NCBI GenBank assembly: GCA_020697375.1
Contig: JAJFBJ010000001.1
Location: 124,001 to 188,000, forward strand
Length of the DNA stretch: 64,000 nucleotides
Origin: Nitrospira sp.
GTDB lineage: Bacteria; Nitrospirota; Nitrospiria; Nitrospirales; Nitrospiraceae
Reading direction: 5' to 3'
The translations under genes were made by a program, and so were the position numbers. Below are positions 35,316 through 44,075 of this stretch, piece by piece. The stretch's first letter is position 1. Each line of letters begins with the position of its first letter. The notes under the pieces are model-generated. The model made no database searches. It saw only the letters and a program-made list of their open reading frames with translations, and was not told where the DNA came from.

Positions 35316-35837
35316 CTTTAATCCCCTCCCATTGACATGTCGTGACTGGACGGACGTCGCTGTCTGTAGCAGGCCGCGCCCATTTGCCCATGCTCCCCAA
35401 ATTGACCATGGCTGGCAATCTCACTGTCCGTTTTTCCCATTTCCTTTCCAGTGGACCTGCGACTGGTGGGCGGGGAAGGCATGTCTCGGAGCGCCCTCAA
35501 AGCGTCAGCAGCGTTTCGAATGGACTGAGCGGGCTGTTCTGCGTGAACAGATGGTCTGTCCGCAGCTCCGCGCCACCCATCCTATTCCTCTATTCCCACC
35601 TCCCGTAGACGTGCGACTGGCGAGGAAGGTGATCAGGCTCCTGAGCGTGTTCACAGCAGCGGCGAAGGTATTGCTCTGCCAGAGGCGTACCGTCCTGCAT
35701 TGCAGGTGGCATCTGCTGTTCGAAGCTGCGTTTTCCCGAAGGGAAACGCAGCAAGTTCAGATGCCAAGGTCGTCTCTGGCAGGGCAAGCCGGTGCGTGAT
35801 ATTACGCGAAAGGAGTCTGATCATTTCCCTCGCCCCC
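35316..35837. other. Gene-free stretch with a long imperfect hairpin
   Basis: No credible gene. It is marked by an extended inverted repeat at 35676-35782, listed separately, downstream of the tenA stop. Confidence 0.5.
35676..35782. repeat. Extended imperfect inverted repeat
   Basis: Nested arms: CTGCCAGAG (35676) with CTCTGGCAG (35774); GGCATCTG (35708) with CAGATGCC (35758); GCTGCGTTTTCCC (35725) with GGGAAACGCAGC (35741) around a GAA loop. The total span is 107 bases. It could be a miniature mobile element or a structured 3' region of tenA. Confidence 0.6.
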
Positions 35838-36506
35838 TCACACCGGCCACTTCTCCTCGTTCCAGGCCATCTCCCAAAACATCCACTCATACTTCGAGCT
35901 GATCAGGAACGACTGTTCCATTCGCTTTTTTTCCTCATGTCCCGCAGTTCGCGCCCAGGTATCGACCCTGGCTCGCATCCATTCCTGCACCGCCTCGAAT
36001 TCCGGCGAGGCATAGAGCAGGAGCCAGTCCCGATAGGGGTGTTTGGCCGGCGGGGCGCCGCTCTTGAGGAAGTGTTTGCCGAGCACGCAATAGATCCAGG
36101 CGCAGGGAAGAGCGACAACCGCGATTTCTGTGGCAGTCCCGCCCTGGGCTACGGCAAGCATGTGGCGGGTATAGGCATAGTTGGTGGGGGCCATCGGCTC
36201 GTTCAGCATGTCCTGCGGCGAGAGCTTCCAACGTTTGCCGTAGTTCTCATGGAGGCTCCGTTCGACCGTGATGGTGTCTTCGGCCAGTTTGGCAAAGCGC
36301 AAAGCCGATTCGGAATCCGGCGCGCGCAAGGCGCCGGCGGCGAAGATACGGGCGAGATCTGCGAGGAACCGCGCATCCTGCAGGATGTAGTAGCGGAACT
36401 TGCGCTCCGGCAACGTACCCTTGCCGAGGGCGACGACAAACGGGTGGGTCAGTTGCGCTTCCCACACGGGTTGGGCGAGTTTGCGAAGATGGTTCGAAAA
36501 GGACAT
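35838..36506 (-). CDS. tenA: TenA-type thiaminase II / aminopyrimidine aminohydrolase
   Basis: A 222-residue all-helical enzyme. The catalytic residues match the Bacillus subtilis numbering: Asp44 in YYILQDARF and Cys135 in ALPCAWIYC. A C-terminal Glu lies in MFWEMAW. TenA hydrolyses aminopyrimidines from degraded thiamine to salvage HMP, which ThiD (30 kb position) would phosphorylate. The start MSFSNHL has a ribosome site (GGAGTACG) just upstream. It ends the minus-strand run that starts at the zinc-ribbon gene near 45.3 kb, though a 120-base gap suggests its own promoter. Confidence 0.92.
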   Translation of the reverse strand: MSFSNHLRKLAQPVWEAQLTHPFVVALGKGTLPERKFRYYILQDARFLADLARIFAAGALRAPDSESALRFAKLAEDTITVERSLHENYGKRWKLSPQDMLNEPMAPTNYAYTRHMLAVAQGGTATEIAVVALPCAWIYCVLGKHFLKSGAPPAKHPYRDWLLLYASPEFEAVQEWMRARVDTWARTAGHEEKKRMEQSFLISSKYEWMFWEMAWNEEKWPV

Positions 36507-36629
36507 TTGCGTACTCCTTTCGCGCAACATATAAGCCTGAATTGATTCAGTGAGTCATTGCATCACTGAGTCATTGGATCAATGACTAACTGGTCCGATG
36601 AACAAATGCTGCAATGTGGCATGACCCTG

Positions 36630-38033
36630 TCATGCTCTGGGCGCCCAGGGTCTGGGTAGTTGATTGATCCCGTCCAGGGCGGCGACCCGATAACATTCCG
36701 CGAGGGTCGGGTAGTTGAAGACCGCGTCTATGAAGTAGTCGATCTGGCCATGGTACGCCATGACGGTCTGACCGATGTGGATGAGTTCCGTGGCCCCATC
36801 GCCGATCGCATGGACGCCCAACAACTGCCGGGTCTTGTTGTGAAACAGGAGCTTCAGCATGCCGATGTCGTCTCCGATGAGCTGCCCCCTGGCAATCTCC
36901 CGATAACGGGCGATTCCCACGGCGTAGGGGATGCCCTGTTTGGTGAGATCATCTTCATTGCGGCCAACCATGGAAATCTCCGGGATCGAGTAGATGCCGT
37001 AGGGCATCAATTCCGAATGGGTCTGGCAGTCAATCCCGAAGGCATGGCAGGCAGCGTGGCGACCCTGTTGCATGGAGGTAGATGCCAGCGCGGGAAAGCC
37101 GATGATGTCGCCTGCCGCATAGATGTGCGGCACGGCGGTTTGATAGTGCTCATTTACCTGCAGCCGCCCGCGGTCGTCCGCCGCCAATCCGACCGCTTTG
37201 AGGTTCAACGGGGCGCTCGCGCCGATTCGTCCGACCGAGTAGAGCACGGTCGTCGCGCCGATTTCCTTGCCGCTCTTGAGCCTGACGATGGCCTGTTGGG
37301 CAGGATGCCCCTCAACGGACACCACTTCCTCGTTGAACCGCAGAGTGACGCCGATGCTGCGCATATGATACTGAAGGGCCTCGATCGTTTCCTGGTCGAC
37401 GAACTCCAGCAAGCGCGACCGGCGTTCGATCAGCGTGACGTGAATACCCATGGTGGCCAGGATCGAGGCGTATTCCGTGCCCACCACGCCGCCGCCGATG
37501 ATGGTGATGGACTTGGGCAACTGTTTCAGCGCCAAGAGGCCGTCGGTATCGATGATGCTGTGGTCGTCGAAGGGAATGTGGGCTGGTCTGGCCGGGATGG
37601 TGCCGCAGGCGATGACGATGAAATCAGCCGAATGTTCCACATGGTCGTCTGGACTTTTGATGCGCAGGCAATGCGGATCGGCGAATTCGGCGACGCCGAA
37701 CAGCATTTCTACATCGTTTCGGGTCATTTGATTCTGGATGATTTCGATTTCCCGTTTGATCACATGGTTGGAGCGGAAGGTCAGATCTTCCATCGTGATG
37801 TCCTGTTTGACGCGGTAACTCGCGCCATACAGGCTGCGCTGGTGGAAGCCGGAGAGGTACAGGACCGCTTCGCGGAGGGACTTGCTGGGAATCGTGCCGG
37901 TATTGGTGCAGACGCCGCCGACGACCTGTTTGCACTCGATGATGCCGACCTTTTTGCCCAGCTTGGCTGCCTGGATGGCAGCTTTCTGGCCTGCCGGGCC
38001 GGTGCCGATCACCAACAGATCGTAATGCGCCAT
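36630..38033 (-). CDS. sthA: Soluble (Si-specific) NAD(P)+ transhydrogenase
   Basis: A 467-residue flavoprotein of the pyridine nucleotide-disulfide oxidoreductase family. FAD-binding GTGPAGQKAA at the N-terminus, then VGGVCTNTGTIPSKSLREA: only the first Cys of the usual redox pair is present, as is characteristic of SthA as opposed to lipoamide dehydrogenase. The NAD(P)-binding motif is IIGGGVVGTEYASILA, and the second FAD contact is HIYAAGDIIGFPALAS. It moves reducing equivalents between NADPH and NADH in the cytoplasm. Intact and full length. Confidence 0.94.
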   Translation of the reverse strand: MAHYDLLVIGTGPAGQKAAIQAAKLGKKVGIIECKQVVGGVCTNTGTIPSKSLREAVLYLSGFHQRSLYGASYRVKQDITMEDLTFRSNHVIKREIEIIQNQMTRNDVEMLFGVAEFADPHCLRIKSPDDHVEHSADFIVIACGTIPARPAHIPFDDHSIIDTDGLLALKQLPKSITIIGGGVVGTEYASILATMGIHVTLIERRSRLLEFVDQETIEALQYHMRSIGVTLRFNEEVVSVEGHPAQQAIVRLKSGKEIGATTVLYSVGRIGASAPLNLKAVGLAADDRGRLQVNEHYQTAVPHIYAAGDIIGFPALASTSMQQGRHAACHAFGIDCQTHSELMPYGIYSIPEISMVGRNEDDLTKQGIPYAVGIARYREIARGQLIGDDIGMLKLLFHNKTRQLLGVHAIGDGATELIHIGQTVMAYHGQIDYFIDAVFNYPTLAECYRVAALDGINQLPRPWAPRA

Positions 38034-38039
38034 TTCACC

Positions 38040-38175
38040 TCTACTGCGACAGCCGATACTCTCGCTCGCCGCTGCCGTTCTCGCTCAGTCTCCTCGACGT
38101 AGCCAGAGACTACGCCACCGTCGCCTTCACTGCGAGCGACAATGGTAGGCTTCGGTCCCGGCTGTCTCGTGACGA
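38040..38175. repeat. Possible diverged copy of repeat family A
   Basis: GTTCTCGCTCAGTCTCC, then CGACGTAGCCAGAGACTACG (an inner small hairpin) and CGCCTTCACTGCGAGCGAC. The order resembles copies 2 and 5, but the ends are not clearly complementary, so membership is uncertain. Confidence 0.35.
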
Positions 38176-38230
38176 GGCGCTATTGCCATTGGCCGAGTGG
38201 CCCGTGAATCAGTGAATCAACCGCTTCGCG

Positions 38231-38917
38231 TCAACTGGCCGTGACGAGCGACCGCGCATATGTGAAGGCTTCCTCCAGGTCTGGCAATTGCCCCAGCTCT
38301 GGCGTGATTTGGAGATAACGGACTGTATTGTCCTTGTCCACGACCATCACGGCGCGGCTCAGCAGATGAGGATCTTTGAGCAGGAGCCCGTGTGCCTTGC
38401 CGAAATCGGCGGCGCGGAAATCGGAAAGGAACGTCACGTTGGAAATTTTCGCCTCCTCAGCGAAACGCTTTTGAGCGAAGGGAGTATCGATACTGATCGT
38501 GATGAGCTCCACCATCCGGTCCAGCCCCTTGTTCTTTTCGCTCAAATAGTGGGTTTGTTGTTCGCAGACCTTGGTGTCGACAGAAGGAACGACACTGATG
38601 ATGCGGACCTTCCCTTTCCCCTTGGTCTCGTTGATATTGACCATCGACAAATCGGTTCGAACCAGTTTGACATCTCGCAGACTGTCGCCGACCTTGATTC
38701 CCATGCCTGAGAGCATCAGCGGTTTGCCTTGAAACAGGATGTTGTTGCCTTCGCCCGCGGTCGTGCTGCCGTTGGCGATGGGGAGATCTTTATAGGCAAA
38801 GTCCGGCTGACCAGGAACGGGCATATTCGCGCAGCCGCTGAGTCCCACACAAGCCAGGATGGCCAGGAGGCATGAAAGTGAGCGGGACGGGGTCGCACGG
38901 GGTGGAATCGACAACAT
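38231..38917 (-). CDS. tpx: Lipid-anchored thiol peroxidase (Tpx-type) without the usual resolving Cys
   Basis: A 228-residue protein. A lipoprotein signal with lipobox LSGC (Cys29) precedes an atypical peroxiredoxin domain of Tpx type. The peroxidatic Cys is Cys118 in SVDTKVCEQQTH. In Escherichia coli Tpx the resolving Cys lies in RFC; here the aligned segment is DTPFAQKRFAEE, with Ala153. No other Cys remains in the mature protein except the lipidated Cys29, so it should act as a 1-Cys enzyme needing an external reductant. Location is inferred to be the periplasmic face of a membrane. A strong ribosome site (AGGAGG) supports the start. Confidence 0.88.
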   Translation of the reverse strand: MLSIPPRATPSRSLSCLLAILACVGLSGCANMPVPGQPDFAYKDLPIANGSTTAGEGNNILFQGKPLMLSGMGIKVGDSLRDVKLVRTDLSMVNINETKGKGKVRIISVVPSVDTKVCEQQTHYLSEKNKGLDRMVELITISIDTPFAQKRFAEEAKISNVTFLSDFRAADFGKAHGLLLKDPHLLSRAVMVVDKDNTVRYLQITPELGQLPDLEEAFTYARSLVTAS

Positions 38918-38989
38918 GGAAGGGCCTCCTCGATGGATGAAAGATATGCAGGATTCTTTCGCCACTTTATGGAGGCATTTGGCGCTCTG

Positions 38990-39955
38990 TCAAGGTTGCA
39001 GAAAGTCGAGGAGATGCCGGTTGACGGCCTGCGGCTGTTCCCATTGTGGGATATGGCCTGCTTTGGGAATCATGATCAGCCGAGCGTGAGGAATGGCGGC
39101 TTGGAGGTCGCGCGCGACTTGAGGAGGGAAGAGCCGATCATGTTCGCCCCACATTATCAGCGTGCGCTGTCGGATCTCATGGAGCCGCGAGGCAAAGTGC
39201 CGTTCCCATAGGGGCAGGCTATCTCTGATCGACAGCAGCGGTCCGATCGTGTCCGCCCGTTGACGATTCCGGTTGGAACGGTCCAGTACTGCCGGCGTGA
39301 TCAGGGTCGGATCATAAATGATTTCCTTCAGCACGGCCTCCACGCTATGGCTGCCGAACAGCCAGGCGCCGAAACGGGCCAGCCAGGCCGGCACGCGGGT
39401 ATTCACCGCGCGTTTCATCAGAGGACTTGCCAGTCGTTCGCGCACATGGTCGGGCAAGCCATCGATCAGGATCAGCTGTTCGACCCGCTCCGGGTGGGTC
39501 AAGGCCATGCCGATAGCCACGCCGCCTCCCATGGAATTGCCGATCAGCGTGGCCCTGGAGAGATTGAGCGCATCCATGAGGCCGTGCACCGAGTCGATCA
39601 GCTCTTCCGGTCGGTAGTCGAGGTCCGGCCTGTCCGAGAGGCCCGATCCGATCAGGTCTGGGGTGATGACGCGGAAGCGCGCGGCGAGGGGATTTTGTTG
39701 ATATTCCCACTGCCACATCGATCCGCCATAGCCGTGGATCAGGATGAGCGTTGGGCCCTGGCCTTCGTCCAAATAGGCGATCCGGTGGCCGTGCACGGTG
39801 GCGGATTTTACGGGGAACCGCTGGATGGCGTCGAACCAGGGAGGGATCTGTGGGGATGCCGCACAACCACTCATGAAGATTGCCGCGAGATAGAACATGG
39901 CGAGGAATGCCGGCGCGACAGTCGAACGCCGGATGAGCCATGCCGGAAGTCGCAC
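38990..39955 (-). CDS. Alpha/beta hydrolase with lipoprotein-like signal
   Basis: A 321-residue hydrolase. The N-terminus has a basic start, hydrophobic stretch and lipobox MSGC (Cys31), so it is likely lipid-anchored. The hydrolase core shows ILIHGYGGSMWQWEY, TPDLIGSGLSDRPD, nucleophile elbow LIGNSMGGGVAIGMAL, Asp in WGEHDRLFPP and His in IPKAGHIPQWEQP. Substrate is unknown. The start lies 3 bases after the pycB stop, so it is probably the last gene of the pyc operon. Confidence 0.87.
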   Translation of the reverse strand: MRLPAWLIRRSTVAPAFLAMFYLAAIFMSGCAASPQIPPWFDAIQRFPVKSATVHGHRIAYLDEGQGPTLILIHGYGGSMWQWEYQQNPLAARFRVITPDLIGSGLSDRPDLDYRPEELIDSVHGLMDALNLSRATLIGNSMGGGVAIGMALTHPERVEQLILIDGLPDHVRERLASPLMKRAVNTRVPAWLARFGAWLFGSHSVEAVLKEIIYDPTLITPAVLDRSNRNRQRADTIGPLLSIRDSLPLWERHFASRLHEIRQRTLIMWGEHDRLFPPQVARDLQAAIPHARLIMIPKAGHIPQWEQPQAVNRHLLDFLQP

Positions 39956-39958
39956 GGG

Positions 39959-41944
39959 CTACTCCAGCTGAAGGACCGTTTCATCGATCTTGACGTGTTC
40001 TCCCTCGACGACGAGGATGGCGACCACCCGCCCGTCCATGGAGGCAGGTACTTGGCTTTCCATCTTCATCGCCTCGATGATCAAGAGCGGATCACCCGTC
40101 CTTACCTCGGCGCCTTCCGTCACCAACACCTTCACCACACGGCCCGGCATCGGCGGCGCCACATCACCGGTCTTGGTCGGCTTGGGACGTTTCGGTTTGG
40201 TCTTGCTGCCGCTCGCCGGAGCTTCAGGCACACCCGCGAGCACTTCCTGCAGCGGTTCGAGCGACACTTCCTGCAGTCGCTCGTTGACGCGGATGTAGTA
40301 GGGCTTGCGGCCGTCGGTGGTCCGGCCGGAGCCGGAGACGACGACGTGATAGGTTTCACCGTGGACGGTGATGTTGAATTCCGCCGGGGCGAGATGAAGG
40401 TCGTGCGCCACGGCCGGACCTTTGGTTTCCGTCGGCTCGAGCGGTTCCGGTTGGAGCTCTCCGCGTTCACGCGCTTCGAAAAAATCACGGGCGATCGCGG
40501 GGAATAGAGCGAACGACAATTGATCTTCCGGGGTAGTGGCCGTTTCAGGCATGTCTTTATTGAGCTTGTCGAATTCCGGCTCCAGTCGATCGGCCGGCCG
40601 CCCCTTGACCGGCTCTTCATCCCCGATCGCCCTCGCCATGATGGCCTTATCGAGCGCACCGGGCGCGCGCCCGTATAGCCCCAGAAAGTAATTCTTGGTT
40701 TCCGTCGTGATGACCTTGTAGCGCTCGCCCTGCTCGCCGGTCAGCACGTTTAACGTCGCTTGCGTGCCGACGATCTGGCTGGTCGGCGTGACCAGCGGTG
40801 GATACCCCATGTCCTTCCGAACACGCGGCACTTCGTCGAGGACTTCCTTCATGCGATCGAGCGCATTCTGTTCCGCTAGCTGCGCGGCGAGATTGGACAA
40901 CATCCCTCCTGGAATCTGCGATGTGAGAATCTCGGCATCCACGCCGGTGAAGTCGCTTTCAAACTGACGGTATTTGCGGCGTACGTTGCGGAAGTGTTCG
41001 GTGATCGGCTCGAACTGCCGAAGGTCCAGCCCGGTATCATAGGGTGTATTGCGCAGGCCGGCGATCATCGTTTCCGTCGGTGGATGCGAAGTCCCGCCCG
41101 CCAAGGGGGAAACCGAGGTGTCCAGCATATCGAGCCCTCCAAACACCGCCATGAGAGCCGACATCGAGGCCATCCCGGACGTGTAATGGCTATGGAGGTG
41201 GATCGGAACTTTCACGGCCTGTTTGAGCCGGCGGATCAGTGTGTAAGCATCCTGTGGTGCGAGGAGGCCGGCCATGTCTTTGATGCAAAGCGTATCGGTG
41301 CCCAGGTCTTCCAATTGTTTGGCCATCGACACAAACCGGTCGATGCCATGGACGGGGCTGACGGTGTAGCAAATAGTCGCCTCGACATGTTTGCCGCAGC
41401 CCTTCACTTCCCGAATGGCTCGGTCGAGGTTGCGAACGTCGTTGAGCGCGTCGAAAATGCGGAAGACATCGATGCCGTTGGCTGCGGAGCGTTCGATGAA
41501 TTTGTCGAGGACATCATCGGCATAATGCCGATAGCCCACCAGGTTTTGCCCCCGCAGCAACATCTGCAGCTTGGTGTTCGGCATGGCTTCGCGCAGGGCT
41601 CGCAGCCGCTCCCATGGATCTTCCTTAAGAAAGCGGAGACAGGTGTCGAACGTGGCGCCGCCCCACACTTCCAACGACCAATACCCCACGGCGTCGAGCT
41701 TTTGAGCGATGGGAAGCATGTCTTCCGTCCGCATCCGCGTCGCCAGCAGCGATTGATGTCCGTCTCGGAAGGCGACATCGGTCAACAACAGTTTCTTCCC
41801 GGGGGATGGTTCGAGGTGAAATCCGGGAATTACCGGTTTCACGTTTCTGATGAGGCGCGAGGCCGCCGCACGGGCAGTCTTGGGACGCGGTTTCTTCGGC
41901 GGTGATTTTTGGGGGACGGATTTCTTTGTCTTTTTCGTTGCCAT
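39959..41944 (-). CDS. pycB: Pyruvate carboxylase subunit B (carboxyltransferase + biotinyl domain)
   Basis: A 661-residue protein. After a Lys/Pro-rich N-terminal extension of about 40 residues comes the PYC_OADA carboxyltransferase barrel: LLLTDVAFRDGHQSLLATRM, VGYWSLEVWGGATFD, and metal ligands in PIHLHSHYTSGMA. The C-terminal biotinyl domain carries LLIIEAMKMESQVPAS with the biotinylated Lys. It joins carboxybiotin to pyruvate to make oxaloacetate. The same fold occurs in the alpha subunit of Na+-pumping oxaloacetate decarboxylase, but no beta or gamma subunit is nearby and a biotin carboxylase is, so pyruvate carboxylase is preferred. A GTG two codons upstream is an alternative start. 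Confidence 0.92.
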   Translation of the reverse strand: MATKKTKKSVPQKSPPKKPRPKTARAAASRLIRNVKPVIPGFHLEPSPGKKLLLTDVAFRDGHQSLLATRMRTEDMLPIAQKLDAVGYWSLEVWGGATFDTCLRFLKEDPWERLRALREAMPNTKLQMLLRGQNLVGYRHYADDVLDKFIERSAANGIDVFRIFDALNDVRNLDRAIREVKGCGKHVEATICYTVSPVHGIDRFVSMAKQLEDLGTDTLCIKDMAGLLAPQDAYTLIRRLKQAVKVPIHLHSHYTSGMASMSALMAVFGGLDMLDTSVSPLAGGTSHPPTETMIAGLRNTPYDTGLDLRQFEPITEHFRNVRRKYRQFESDFTGVDAEILTSQIPGGMLSNLAAQLAEQNALDRMKEVLDEVPRVRKDMGYPPLVTPTSQIVGTQATLNVLTGEQGERYKVITTETKNYFLGLYGRAPGALDKAIMARAIGDEEPVKGRPADRLEPEFDKLNKDMPETATTPEDQLSFALFPAIARDFFEARERGELQPEPLEPTETKGPAVAHDLHLAPAEFNITVHGETYHVVVSGSGRTTDGRKPYYIRVNERLQEVSLEPLQEVLAGVPEAPASGSKTKPKRPKPTKTGDVAPPMPGRVVKVLVTEGAEVRTGDPLLIIEAMKMESQVPASMDGRVVAILVVEGEHVKIDETVLQLE

Positions 41945-42012
41945 ACTCACGGCCTTGGGCGGCGGATCCGCTTACGTAACAGGTTGAGGTATTGCTGCCG
42001 AGCGGCTGGAGA

Positions 42013-43431
42013 TCAGAGTCCTTCGTAGGCGGCGATCGCTGCGGAAATCGCCAGCACCAGGTCTTCGGGCTCCTCTGACTCTTCGTATTGATAGAGGTCC
42101 GGATGGGTGTCCAGGTAGGACGTGTCGAATCGTCCGGCTTGAAAATCCTGCTCCATCATAATGTTCTTCATGAATGGAATCGTTGTCTTCACCCCACGCA
42201 AGACATATTCTTCGAGCGACCGCCGCATGCGACTGACGGTTTCTTCCCAGGTGCGTCCGCGGACGGTGAGCTTTGCCAGCAGCGCATCATAGTAGGGCGG
42301 AATCGTGTAGTCCCGGTAAACCGCGCCATCGATACGGACTCCGATGCCGCCGGGTGACAGATAGGCCGTCACGGTGCCGGTGCAAGGCATGAAATTGTTG
42401 CGGGGGTCCTCCGCGTTGATGCGGCATTGGATTGCATGGCCCTGCAGGGTGACATCCTTCTGGCGGATCTCCAGCGGCTTTCCGGCGGCAATGGAGATTT
42501 GATTGCGGACGATGTCGATGGCCGTGATCTGCTCCGTGACCGTATGTTCGACCTGAAGGCGTGGATTCATCTCGATGAAGTAAAAATGGCCCTCCTGGTC
42601 CAGCAGGAATTCAACCGTGCCGGCATTGTCGTATTGCACCGCCTTGGCAATGGCGATGGCGGCCTCGCCCATCTGGGCGCGCAACTTCGACGTCAAGACC
42701 AGCGAGGGAGCGATTTCGATCAGCTTTTGGTGCCGCCTCTGGATAGAGCAGTCCCGTTCACCCAGGTGGATGATATTGCCATGTTTATCACCCAGGATCT
42801 GAAACTCGATATGGTGCGGGCGCTCGATGTACTTTTCGATGAACACGCTGCCGTCGCCGAAGGCCGCTTGGGCTTCCCGGCCGGCGCCCTCCATGTTTTC
42901 GCGCAATTCCTGATCCGACCGCACCACACGCAGTCCGCGTCCGCCGCCCCCCGCGCTGGCCTTGATCATGACCGGGTAATTGACGCGGTGGGCGAACTCA
43001 AGGGCTTCTTCGACATCCGTGACACCGCCTTCCGTGCCGGGCACGATCGGGACACCGGCCTGCCTGGCGATCTCACGCGCTTTGACCTTGCTGCCCATGA
43101 GATGTATGGCTTGCGGGGACGGACCGATGAAGGTAATGCCGGAGGCTTGGCAGAGATGAGCGAATTGTGCGTTCTCCGACAGAAAACCATAGCCCGGATG
43201 AATTGCATCGGCGCCGATGCGCTGGGCGATCTCCACGATCTGCTTCATGTCGAGGAAGCCTTTGACGGGCCCCGGGCCTACGAGGTACGACTCGTCAGCC
43301 TTCTTGACATAGATGCCGGTGGAATCCGCTTCGGAATAGATCGCCGCCGTCGCGATGTTGAGCTCGCGACAGCCACGAATGATGCGCATGGCGATTTCGC
43401 CACGATTGGCAATGAGGATCTTCCGGAACAT
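42013..43431 (-). CDS. pycA: Pyruvate carboxylase subunit A (biotin carboxylase)
   Basis: A 472-residue ATP-grasp enzyme starting KILIANRGEIAMRIIRGCRE. ATP-binding glycine loop KASAGGGGRGLRVV, then ERDCSIQRRHQKLIE, and catalytic EMNPRLQVEHTVTEQITAID. It carboxylates biotin on the partner subunit. Accessory acetyl-CoA carboxylase genes are absent here; pycB follows 68 bases downstream, so it is assigned to pyruvate carboxylase rather than AccC. In autotrophs with a reductive TCA cycle this enzyme provides oxaloacetate. Confidence 0.92.
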   Translation of the reverse strand: MFRKILIANRGEIAMRIIRGCRELNIATAAIYSEADSTGIYVKKADESYLVGPGPVKGFLDMKQIVEIAQRIGADAIHPGYGFLSENAQFAHLCQASGITFIGPSPQAIHLMGSKVKAREIARQAGVPIVPGTEGGVTDVEEALEFAHRVNYPVMIKASAGGGGRGLRVVRSDQELRENMEGAGREAQAAFGDGSVFIEKYIERPHHIEFQILGDKHGNIIHLGERDCSIQRRHQKLIEIAPSLVLTSKLRAQMGEAAIAIAKAVQYDNAGTVEFLLDQEGHFYFIEMNPRLQVEHTVTEQITAIDIVRNQISIAAGKPLEIRQKDVTLQGHAIQCRINAEDPRNNFMPCTGTVTAYLSPGGIGVRIDGAVYRDYTIPPYYDALLAKLTVRGRTWEETVSRMRRSLEEYVLRGVKTTIPFMKNIMMEQDFQAGRFDTSYLDTHPDLYQYEESEEPEDLVLAISAAIAAYEGL

Positions 43432-43608
43432 GATGGGATTGCGCGAGGCTCGGAGCCGTAGCTCACCTCTGATTCGCCTCCAGAAAAGTTCGCGTAACCT
43501 AGCATAGGGCCAAGAGAGTTGTCGAGACGAAGGGAGGGCGAGACGATGGGCGCCGGGAGAAAAAGGTTGAAGGCGGGCAGGAAGGCGTTCTCCTGCCCCG
43601 TGGAGATC

Positions 43609-44064
43609 TTATCTGCCCTTGATGAGCAACGGCTTGGATTGGGCACTGCCTCCGCCGGCCACGATAATGATGAAGGACATGCCGGCCTTCGCGTCCGGCA
43701 CGACGGCTTCGATAGTGTTGTCGTTCAGGAACTGATAGTCGATTTTTTCCTTGGATGCGGCGCTGAACGTCACGCCGTGAAAGCATTCCTTGCTTCCAAA
43801 ATTTTCACCTTTGATCATGACCTTCTCACCGGGGAGAGCTTCGTCCGGTTCCACCTTGGCGATGGAGGGTCGTTTCGAACGATCGCAAACCGGATCTTTC
43901 TCAACTTTGCTGGCGTCGAATCCCTTGATGGATTCGGTGTCGAACAGGCTGAACCCGGTACCCTCCACCGTCGATCCTTCTTCAGCAAAACCGCCGGAGA
44001 TGGGAGTGAACATGGTGCCCAGGATAAGTGCCATGCCGAACAGGGTCGTCCCGATGGTGCGCAT
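43609..44064 (-). CDS. Exported protein with an IPT/TIG-like domain
   Basis: A 151-residue protein with a signal peptide (MRTIGTTLFGMALILGTMFT) preceded by a strong ribosome site AAGGAGG. The mature part has RPSIAKVEPDEALPGEKVMI and KGENFGSKECFHGVTFSA, the start of an IPT/TIG fold, and ends with IEAVVPDAKAGMSFIIIVAG. TIG domains in exported proteins usually bind or scaffold. It is 11 bases downstream of the PstS-like gene; the two likely form an operon. Confidence 0.82.
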   Translation of the reverse strand: MRTIGTTLFGMALILGTMFTPISGGFAEEGSTVEGTGFSLFDTESIKGFDASKVEKDPVCDRSKRPSIAKVEPDEALPGEKVMIKGENFGSKECFHGVTFSAASKEKIDYQFLNDNTIEAVVPDAKAGMSFIIIVAGGGSAQSKPLLIKGR

Positions 44065-44075
44065 GAAAACCTCCT

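Noticed and set aside
35676..35782. Integron attC site
   Set aside because: The hairpin lacks the conserved GTTRRRY/RYYYAAC ends and no integrase gene is seen.
36540..36600. Closely spaced copies of TGAGTCATTG and CACTGAGTCATTGGATC that look like a small array
   Set aside because: Repeats are too short and irregular for a CRISPR array, spacers are absent and no cas gene is present.
36507..36629. Possible thiamine pyrophosphate riboswitch upstream of tenA, and likewise upstream of thiD (30767-30801)
   Set aside because: Neither leader contains the conserved CTGAGA and ACCTGA blocks, and both are short.
36660..38102. Long open frame on the plus strand opposite sthA (480 codons)
   Set aside because: It is the antisense shadow of a clearly recognised gene in high-GC sequence; no ribosome site or known domain.
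39260..40507. Long open frame on the plus strand opposite the hydrolase and pycB
   Set aside because: Shadow of two well-supported genes; composition is typical of antisense frames.
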